DNA of 36,812 nucleotides, taken from contig NZ_BOOC01000058.1 in the NCBI RefSeq assembly GCF_016863035.1, positions 1 to 36,812 of the forward strand. The letters run 5' to 3'. A program made the translations under genes and the position numbers. How positions within the stretch are numbered: position 1 is the first letter of the stretch; the number at the start of each line of letters is the position of its first letter. Under the pieces are notes generated by a model. It was not told where the DNA came from. It searched no databases and saw nothing but the letters and a program-made list of their open reading frames with translations. This DNA is from Microbispora corallina (GTDB lineage: Bacteria; Actinomycetota; Actinomycetes; Streptosporangiales; Streptosporangiaceae). Below are positions 31,169 through 36,812 of the stretch, one piece after another.

Positions 31169-32332
31169 CTACCGTTCCCGATCACTTTTGAAGATGCGGT
31201 CCATGACCACCGCACCCTCCTGGAGGACGGGCCGGATCTGCTTGCGATAGACCAACTCGGTGACGGCCGTGCTGCTGTGGCCGACCAACCGTGAGATCTC
31301 TTCGAGCGGGATGCCGTTGTCCGATAGCAGTGAGACGAAGCTGTGCCGAAGCTCGCGGGGCGTCCACTCCTTCGGGTTGAGATCAGTCTGTTTGATCACG
31401 GCACGGAACGCCCTCCGGACGTTGTGAGCGTCCAGCGGTGTGCCAACCGACGAGGCGAACACGAGGCCGTGATCCTGCCAGCGCTCCCCGGCGATCTTCC
31501 TGTCGGTCTCCTGTTGAGCCTGCTGGACCCTCAGCGCGTCCACACAGCGCTGAGGAAGCGCGAGAGTCCGGCGGGACTTCCGAGTCTTGGTGTCCCCGCC
31601 CGATCTCACAGACCGCCACACAGCGACGTACGGCGGGACGGGTGGAGTAGCCTTCGGATCGCCTTCGAGATCCACGTGATCCCACGTGAGCGCTCGCAGC
31701 TCCTCCGTACGCGCCCCCGTAAGCAGAGACAGGACGAGGTAGGCGTGCATCCGAGTGCCCTCGGCGGCAGTCAGCACGGCTTCCGCTTGCGCCATGGTCA
31801 GGGCCTTGGACGGGCGGCCCCCCTTGCCTGTTGGAGTCGAGCAAAGCTCCACAATGTTGCGCTTCACCAGGTCGCGCGCCATCGCGCGCTTGACCGCTCG
31901 ATTCAGGTAGGACCGTACGAGCCGTAGCGTGCTCGTACTGAGCACCGTTGCCCGGTTGCTCAGCCACTTGTCCACGTCCTGTGCTGACAGATCACGGAGC
32001 TTACGCGCACCGAGGAAGGGGATGATGTGGGTCCGGCAGAGGATCGAGCCTGTCTCAAAGGTCACCGTGTCGCGTCTGCTCAACTCGTAGGCCAGCCAGT
32101 CACTCACGGCCTGGGCGACGATGTAGTCGGCCGGCGCGATGGTAAGCCCGTCCTCGTAGTCGCGGAGCACCTGCTTGAGCTTGGCCTTAGCCTCGGTCTT
32201 GGTCTTGCCGCTGCCCCGCTTGACGATCCGCTTGCCGCTGGCGTCGTACCCGAGGCTTGCCGTCGCGATCCACCGCTGGCGCTTGTCGTCCCAGTGCAGG
32301 CCGCCGTCCCCGCGGCTTCGACGCTTGGTCAC
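31169..32332 (-). CDS. int: Tyrosine-family site-specific integrase
   Basis: This 387-residue protein starts at GTG 32332, overlapping the excisionase stop by GTGA. An N-terminal arm-binding segment (DDKRQRWIATASLGYDASGKR) is followed by a core-binding SAM-like domain (about residues 65-150). The catalytic domain has LTGARTEELRALTW (first Arg, about 209), TPRELRHSF (second Arg/His, about 325), LVGHSSTAVTE and the nucleophile Tyr in ELVYRKQIRP. This is the pattern of pSAM2-type integrases that recombine into tRNA genes. The gene end points to tRNA-Thr. Confidence 0.94.
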   Translation of the reverse strand: MTKRRSRGDGGLHWDDKRQRWIATASLGYDASGKRIVKRGSGKTKTEAKAKLKQVLRDYEDGLTIAPADYIVAQAVSDWLAYELSRRDTVTFETGSILCRTHIIPFLGARKLRDLSAQDVDKWLSNRATVLSTSTLRLVRSYLNRAVKRAMARDLVKRNIVELCSTPTGKGGRPSKALTMAQAEAVLTAAEGTRMHAYLVLSLLTGARTEELRALTWDHVDLEGDPKATPPVPPYVAVWRSVRSGGDTKTRKSRRTLALPQRCVDALRVQQAQQETDRKIAGERWQDHGLVFASSVGTPLDAHNVRRAFRAVIKQTDLNPKEWTPRELRHSFVSLLSDNGIPLEEISRLVGHSSTAVTELVYRKQIRPVLQEGAVVMDRIFKSDRER

Positions 32333-32538
32333 GCCGCCGCCTCCCGTTCGAGCAGAGCGACGTACTCAGCGATGGCCGAGGCGGGGATGAGACGGGTACG
32401 GCCCTGCTTGACCGAGCGCAGCCGCCCTTGGCGGATCAGGTCATACAGGGTGCTACGGCCCACGCCGAGCACCTTGACGGCATCGGGGACGCGGTAGAGC
32501 TTGGGCTCCGCGAGCGGGTGAGTCTCCTTCCTGGTCAT
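32329..32538 (-). CDS. xis: Excisionase-like small HTH protein
   Basis: This 69-residue protein starts at ATG 32538 in an ATGA overlap with the initiator stop, with a GGAGG-type site just upstream. It is a MerR/excisionase-type winged HTH (HTH_17): KLYRVPDAVKVLGVGRSTLYDLIRQGRLRSVKQG, then RLIPASAIAEYVALLE. It overlaps the integrase start by 4 nt, so the two are co-translated. The role is directional control of excision, as in pSAM2 Xis. Confidence 0.9.
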   Translation of the reverse strand: MTRKETHPLAEPKLYRVPDAVKVLGVGRSTLYDLIRQGRLRSVKQGRTRLIPASAIAEYVALLEREAAA

Positions 32539-33665
32539 GCTGTTACCTCCTGTCTCGGTGAGCTGCGAGGCCAGCGAGAGCGGCGGCGTTCCTCTCGGTC
32601 CTCGCGGATGAGCTGGGCGACGTACAGGTCTGCCGGGTGGGTGTAGCCCTGACCGGCGTAGCGCCAGGAGCCGACGACAAGGGTGGAGTCATCGGCGGGC
32701 TTGCCGGTCAGGGCGTCGTGTCCGTGTTCGCGTGCTTGGCGGGCGCGAAAGGAACGCCTCGCATCGCGCAGCTTGCCGAGGGTGGTGGAGTAGGAGCCGG
32801 ACTTGGTGGAGAAGTGGCCCCGGAAGCCGAGCATGTGCGCCCACCCGCGCAGCCGCAGCGGCTTGAGTTCTTCCAGGTCGCCCAGGCGCCAGCAGGTCTC
32901 GATCAGCCGCCGCTGATGAGCGGTCAGCGTGACCGCGTTCAGCTCCGACAGGTCCTTGATCCGGCGATCCACGGTGCCTTCGGTGGTCGCGCCCTTGGTG
33001 GCGTACTTGGCGATGTAGCCCGCGACCTGAGCTTCGGTCAGCGCGTCCTCGACCAGCTCACCCGCGACGATCGGCTTGATGTCGATCTGCGGGCCGAACA
33101 CCAGGCGCCGCACCCCGCCGACCTGTTCGCAGTGCGGGGAGTCCACGTGGACGCTGGCGGCAGCAGTCCGGGCCGCACGGTCGAGCAGATCCACCGTGGC
33201 CCAGTCCGGCGGCGGCAACGGCGTGTCGTCCTCGCTGCGGCCGTCGAGGCGCACCACGGCGTGGAAGTGGACGATGCCGCGCGCCTGGTATTCAGCGACC
33301 TTGGCGAAGGAGACCCGCACTCGGGCGTTGAAGGCTTTGGCCGTCATGCCCGCCGCGTAGGCCAACTCCCGCCGCAGGTAGATGGTGAAGCGGCGCCACA
33401 GGTCCGGGGCGTGAGCGTTCCACAGCGCGTGGCCGTCGTAGTCGTAGCACTCCACGCACAGCGGTTGCCCGACCAGCACGTCATCGGCCCCGTGCAGCTC
33501 GGTGCAGGACAGCGGCGTGCCGTGCGGGCAGGTGCCGGCAGAGCGGCGCGGACGGCACGGCAGGACGGTCCCGTCCTGTCGGGTGCGATGGGCGTGGACC
33601 GGCCCGAACGATGGAGCGGTCAGCGTGACCAGGGCGCGGGGATGCTCGCGCACCGTCTCGGGCAC
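32535..33665 (-). CDS. RepSA-type replication initiator, N-terminally truncated
   Basis: The frame from GTG 33665 gives 376 residues. From VPETVREHPRALVTLTAPSFGPVH it matches RepSA-family initiators, with ARGIVHFHAVVRLDG (His-rich metal motif of rolling-circle enzymes), AGYIAKYATKGA (catalytic Tyr region) and RAWAHMLGFRGHFSTKS-like words near the end. The usual first 90-100 residues, with a Cys/Arg-rich segment, are missing. In the same frame, GLLGGDKG directly upstream still fits the family, but a stop at 33693-33695 precedes it, and the sequence beyond does not match. The gene is therefore probably non-functional or produces a partial protein. Confidence 0.85.
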   Translation of the reverse strand: MPETVREHPRALVTLTAPSFGPVHAHRTRQDGTVLPCRPRRSAGTCPHGTPLSCTELHGADDVLVGQPLCVECYDYDGHALWNAHAPDLWRRFTIYLRRELAYAAGMTAKAFNARVRVSFAKVAEYQARGIVHFHAVVRLDGRSEDDTPLPPPDWATVDLLDRAARTAAASVHVDSPHCEQVGGVRRLVFGPQIDIKPIVAGELVEDALTEAQVAGYIAKYATKGATTEGTVDRRIKDLSELNAVTLTAHQRRLIETCWRLGDLEELKPLRLRGWAHMLGFRGHFSTKSGSYSTTLGKLRDARRSFRARQAREHGHDALTGKPADDSTLVVGSWRYAGQGYTHPADLYVAQLIREDREERRRSRWPRSSPRQEVTA

Positions 33666-33695
33666 GCCCTTGTCTCCGCCGAGCAGACCTCAAGC

Positions 33696-34589
33696 CGCCT
33701 TCGGCGGGGAGCGGTAGGAGAGGGAGAAGGCCGCGCGGGAGGATGCGCGAGAGAGCGGCAGGCTCGACGATCCAAGAGAGAAGGCGGGCCACCAGGAGGA
33801 GGACCCGCCGGGATGAGATCGGCAAGAGGGGGGCTGTTTCCTGAGCTGTCTTCCAGTGACACGGTGAGGGGATCGAACGACGGGAAGGCACAGCGCAGCC
33901 CAGGAAGCCATCACGGCCCGCACTCCCGAGGGAAGGCACACGGACACAAGTGTCTACCGGGGACCGCGCGCCCGCCCGCCGGCGGGCTGCGGCTCTCCGG
34001 CCGGTCCCGCCGGTCGGCGGCGCGCACCACGCCGACAAGCGGCGCGGTGTTCAACGATGGCGGCATAGCGGCAATGTGCGAAAAGTGATCTCTCTCCCAA
34101 GGGGTGAACGGTCAACGGGCCACGAGCGGCACCACGAAGCCGAAGAACCCGGAGACCGAGAGGGCGACGCTGGCGGGCGAGGAAGAGAGGAAGAAAGAGC
34201 GGGGAAGGGAGACGGGGCGGAAGATGCAGGGGGAGGACCTTGGGGCGCTGCCCCAAACCCCGGGGGCTCCGGCTCCGAGAGGGGGCCACGCGGAGCTCGC
34301 GCCGGAGCTGGTTGGGCTGGAAGTCCTGATCGCTCGCCCGCCATCGACCCAGGCAAGCCCAGCAACCCGACTCCTCCAGGTCAAGCCCCGCCGTGCCGGC
34401 AGGACAACCAGCGCGCCAGGAAGGTCACCGGGAACAGGTACACGCAAGGCCCGGCTTGACCCTCCGTCCCCGGCCCGCTGCCCCTCCGGGGTGGGTCGAC
34501 GGCAGACGAGAGATCAGGACAGGTGCCGAGCGTGCGGGGCCGCACCGAGCCCAGGCGCGGGGTAGGAGATGACCGCAGGACCGCACCAA
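33696..34589. other. About 900-bp non-coding region of the element
   Basis: Frames here give only Pro/Arg/Ser-rich, low-complexity translations. The purine-rich plus strand (AGGAGAGGGAGAAGG, AAGAGAGGAAGAAAGAGC) explains the long antisense frames. Visible structures are the hairpin TTGGGGC-GCT-GCCCCAA (34240-34256) and the inverted repeat GACAC-AA-GTGTC (33943-33954). In related elements this is where rep regulation and transfer genes would lie. It may be a deletion scar or an origin-like region. Confidence 0.55.
34240..34256. repeat. Perfect hairpin in the element's gene-poor region
   Basis: TTGGGGC-GCT-GCCCCAA has 7-bp arms with a 3-nt loop and is followed by the C/G tracts AACCCCGGGGGCTCC. 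Comparable GGGGC/GCCCC hairpins occur in plasmid and element intergenic regions of actinomycetes. It may be a terminator or replication signal. Confidence 0.6.
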
Positions 34590-35360
34590 ATGAAATGTCA
34601 CACTCTTCCCATGGCACCTAGTCGGCCGAACTCCCTGCTCTACCCCGACATCGCCCAAGCAGGCAGTCTGCAGAGTGCCTTACAAGGCGAATTTGATAGA
34701 TCCGGCTACCCCCTTGTCGCACTGGCTGAACGCGCTCCAGGTTGGCGATTTATCGGCGCCAGGGTCGAACAGGACCAACGCCACACGAGCATCCTCCTTG
34801 GCAGCCGGGAGCGGGTATTCGGCGTGGAGTTTTGGGCCTTGGGCGTCATGATGGCCCGAGGCGGCACAGAGGATCTCCAGGCGCTTGCAGGAGCGCTCCA
34901 CAGCTGGCATACCGGATCACGACTACGTGCTCTTAGTTCAGAGTGGCCATTCGTACGTTTTGGCAAGCTGGCCGAGGCACACGAACGAGGTGAAGCAACC
35001 GAGTTCAAGTGGCGGATGCTCCAAGCATCGCCCCAGCTCCTGAAGCTCCGCCCGCTCATTGATGCCGCGATCACCGAGCCGCACTTGAGTCAGCTCTTCC
35101 CGTACACCAGCATGATCACGCTCCGCTTCAGCCGATGCACTGGCTATCCCTACACTCGCGATCTCCCGTGGGCGAGACCAATCGACGAGGGCAGGTATCA
35201 GGTTATTGGGCCTGATCGTAAGGAGCTGGGTGTCGCAGATGGCCCCGGAAGTGCCGCCCTGATCGCGGACGCGCTGCCCTCAGACTGCGGCCCCGCGGTT
35301 GCCGGCACCGCATACTCCTTGCGTGACCAACTGCGTGACGACACCCCCGGACGACCATAG
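34590..35360 (+). CDS. DUF6193-family protein
   Basis: ATG 34590 (GCAGGA 8 nt upstream) gives 256 residues; in-frame ATGs at 34569 and 34611 are alternatives. The C-terminal half resembles DUF6193 as I recall the family: FKWRMLQASPQLLKLRPLIDAA, LFPYTSMITLRFSRCTG, ARPIDEGRYQVIGPDRKELGVADGP and ALPSDCGPAVAGTA. No catalytic motif is obvious and there is no signal peptide. The family has been linked by name to natural-product loci, but its function is unproven. Base composition is clearly less GC-rich than the chromosomal genes, which fits element cargo. Confidence 0.72.
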   Translation: MKCHTLPMAPSRPNSLLYPDIAQAGSLQSALQGEFDRSGYPLVALAERAPGWRFIGARVEQDQRHTSILLGSRERVFGVEFWALGVMMARGGTEDLQALAGALHSWHTGSRLRALSSEWPFVRFGKLAEAHERGEATEFKWRMLQASPQLLKLRPLIDAAITEPHLSQLFPYTSMITLRFSRCTGYPYTRDLPWARPIDEGRYQVIGPDRKELGVADGPGSAALIADALPSDCGPAVAGTAYSLRDQLRDDTPGRP

Positions 35361-35514
35361 ATACTGGCGGACGGCAGTGGACGGTCTCCGCAGGTGAAGA
35401 CCCTGTAATGCCAGGTCGGACACCCCCGCTGTTGCCTGATAAGGAAGCCGTTAGCAGATGGCAGGCATCGACCGCTAGAAGATGCGTTTCGGCTGAATCG
35501 CCCGTGGGCGCGAC

Positions 35515-35991
35515 CTAGTCAGGCACGGAGAAGGGTATGTAGCCAGGCGGCAGCTCGCTCACGTCCAAGCCGGAAAATATCAGCGTCAGGTCATGAGCAT
35601 TGGTCTCAATACGGACCTCGTGGAATTCGATTCCAATGGCTGCGGCCCATGCATCAGCCAACTTCGAATCAGCCACGACCGTCGCCCCGGGATAGAGGAC
35701 GTGCCCCTTCACACCCCAGACGAACCCATCAAGGGCTACGCTGCTCTCGTAGTCGATGAGACGGTCATCCAACGACTTCTGCCAAACACCGGGAGAAACC
35801 GTCGTCCGGCATCGGGCCTCAACGCAATACCGGAACAGGTATCGCAAGTAGGCAGGTTGAACACCGGTTCTCGGATCGGCCGCCACGTGCACGATGACCT
35901 CGTAGTCGCGCACGTAGTCGGCGAACCCATGGAAGACCAGTGCCTGGTCAAAGACATCATCCAGCATCCGTTGGAGAGCCTCGTTGTCCAT
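35515..35991 (-). CDS. Conserved hypothetical protein (YxiG-like pattern)
   Basis: ATG 35991 gives 158 residues; longer frames exist, but MDNEALQRMLDDVFDQALVFHGF is the natural-looking start. No strong ribosome binding site is seen. Other visible words are RDYEVIVHVAADPRTGVQPAYLRYLFRYCVEA, LDDRLIDYESSVALDGFVWGVKGHVLYPG and FHEVRIETNAHDLTLIFSGLDVSELPPGY. The latter resembles small YxiG-like proteins I have seen in actinomycetes; this is a weak assignment. No membrane or signal segment is visible, and its role is unknown. Confidence 0.65.
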   Translation of the reverse strand: MDNEALQRMLDDVFDQALVFHGFADYVRDYEVIVHVAADPRTGVQPAYLRYLFRYCVEARCRTTVSPGVWQKSLDDRLIDYESSVALDGFVWGVKGHVLYPGATVVADSKLADAWAAAIGIEFHEVRIETNAHDLTLIFSGLDVSELPPGYIPFSVPD

Positions 35992-36285
35992 GGTGCAGTT
36001 GTACACCGTCAGCGGGTCGCCGCATGGTGGGGCCGGGGCGCTTTGGGGGCACATGGCTACGGAAAGCGCTGGCAAGCGATGACAACGAACGGAAGCGTTT
36101 TCGCAGGTCGCTGCTAGTTCAGAGCCAGTCGGTGCAGGTAGCGAGTATGCAGAATCAGAACCCGGCCTACAGGCCGACTCGTCCGCCCGCCAACCCGCGA
36201 CCTAGGGTTTGTCCCCACTAGCCAAGATCGGGCACATTCAGGGCACATGGTCCTTGATAGCGAGGTAGGGCGCCCGACTGCGTGG

Positions 36286-36702
36286 TCACTGTGCCGAGGC
36301 GTGCCCCGCGTCGGTCATTCGCTTCTCCAGAAGATCCTGCGGCAGCGCGTATACGTGGGCCAACCGCCGTAGTTCGTCCACCGTCGGCGCCGACGCCGCA
36401 CCGTCCTCGATCGCTACCAGACGCTCTTCCGATATATGGGCCAGCTTGGCGGCTTCCTCCACCGTCTGCTGTCCGAACTCCCGGTCGGCCCGCAGATCCT
36501 GGCCCAGCCGTACTAGCTGTTCGAGCGAGACCGTTGCCGACACCGATGGCCGAGGCGATTGCCCATCAGAGGGCGCAGTCAGTGACTGGCCAAGGACATA
36601 CAGGCCCACCAGTACGATAATCGCCAGCCCGCCGCCTGCTCCAGCCTTTCGAGTGAAGCGACCACGCGCGTCCCTGGGATGTTTGCTGGGATTCCACGAC
36701 AT
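36286..36702 (-). CDS. Membrane protein with C-terminal Xre-like helix-turn-helix
   Basis: ATG 36702 gives 138 residues without a clear ribosome binding site. The basic N-terminus (HPRDARGRFTRKAGAGG) is followed by one membrane helix (LAIIVLVGLYVLGQSLTA, about 25-43). A Ser/Pro linker leads to LRADREFGQQTVEEAAKLAHISEERLVAIEDGAASAPTVDELRRLAHVY. That segment has the helix pattern of a Cro/C1 (Xre) HTH. By the positive-inside rule the HTH would lie outside the cell, which is odd for a DNA-binding domain. It may be a repurposed helical domain or have reversed topology. I do not recognise a named family. Confidence 0.65.
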   Translation of the reverse strand: MSWNPSKHPRDARGRFTRKAGAGGGLAIIVLVGLYVLGQSLTAPSDGQSPRPSVSATVSLEQLVRLGQDLRADREFGQQTVEEAAKLAHISEERLVAIEDGAASAPTVDELRRLAHVYALPQDLLEKRMTDAGHASAQ

Positions 36703-36812
36703 ACCCGGACGTTACAAATTGTCATCGCGCAGCTCCAGAAACATTCACCAGGCGACCTAGTGACGGCTTGAATACCGCGCCGCGACTGGTGGTGGGCCGC
36801 AATCTGTTCTGC

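Larger units (their letters stand above)
31114..36812. mobile_element. Integrated actinomycete element (pSAM2/AICE type), apparently degraded; right end not seen
   Basis: Next to tRNA-Thr lie overlapping integrase, excisionase-like and RepSA-type initiator genes on the minus strand, the typical AICE core. The initiator lacks its N-terminal part, and no TraB/FtsK-type or Spd gene is visible. The 33,696-34,589 stretch has no convincing gene. Three lower-GC cargo genes follow. No second copy of the tRNA 3' end was found in the window, so the right border is not defined and the end coordinate is only the window edge. Confidence 0.65.

Noticed and set aside
34104..34565. 153-codon plus-strand frame in the element
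   Set aside because: It is low-complexity Arg/Pro/Gly-rich sequence with no ribosome binding site or domain, overlapped by several equally long frames on both strands.
35625..35636. TTCGATTCC similar to the tRNA-Thr T-arm as a possible right attachment site
   Set aside because: Only nine bases match, and they lie inside the coding sequence of the hypothetical gene at 35515-35991, so chance is the better explanation.

Overview
The window is very GC-rich, with GTG starts and strong GGAGG-type ribosome binding sites. It carries chaplin repeats, DUF5703, a TopA with a lysine-rich tail instead of zinc fingers, and a transporter-Tmk fusion. Together these point to a sporulating actinomycete; a Streptosporangiales-like bacterium is my best guess, inferred from gene content only.

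Positions 1-12,900 are an accessory catabolic and stress region. It opens with the 5' part of a secreted esterase on a Ser-Pro linker. Next come a tautomerase divergent from a MarR regulator, a second MarR regulator, and an ECF42-type sigma factor translationally coupled to a DGPF/YCII protein. A haloalkane dehalogenase, a quinone-oxidoreductase-like MDR and a secreted alpha/beta hydrolase follow. The region ends with two NTF2/SnoaL proteins, two inverted LUD-domain paralogues, an internally deleted NDH-2-like flavoprotein and an ECF41-type sigma factor. A near-identical 14-bp palindrome lies at the start codon of the second MarR gene and inside the dehalogenase promoter, which suggests one regulatory circuit.

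Positions 13,000-31,110 look like core chromosome. The order is tRNA-Leu(GAG), an M20 peptidase, a membrane-anchored hypothetical protein, an eight-module chaplin-like surface protein with Gly-His-Trp linkers, DUF5703, topA, a metallophosphoesterase, an MFS-thymidylate kinase fusion, and holB. Then come an ECF sigma factor overlapping a membrane protein that is probably its regulator, a PSP1/RicT protein, a lipoprotein alpha/beta hydrolase, and tRNA-Thr(CGT). topA, tmk and holB link chromosome topology, dTTP supply and the clamp loader.

Positions 31,114-36,812 are an integrated actinomycete element (pSAM2/AICE type) next to tRNA-Thr. Integrase, excisionase and a RepSA-type initiator form an overlapping minus-strand cluster. 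The initiator has lost its N-terminal part, no conjugation gene is visible, and about 0.9 kb upstream of it holds no convincing gene. Beyond lie three less GC-rich genes: a DUF6193 protein, a conserved hypothetical protein, and a membrane protein with an HTH-like domain. The right attachment site is not visible in the window.
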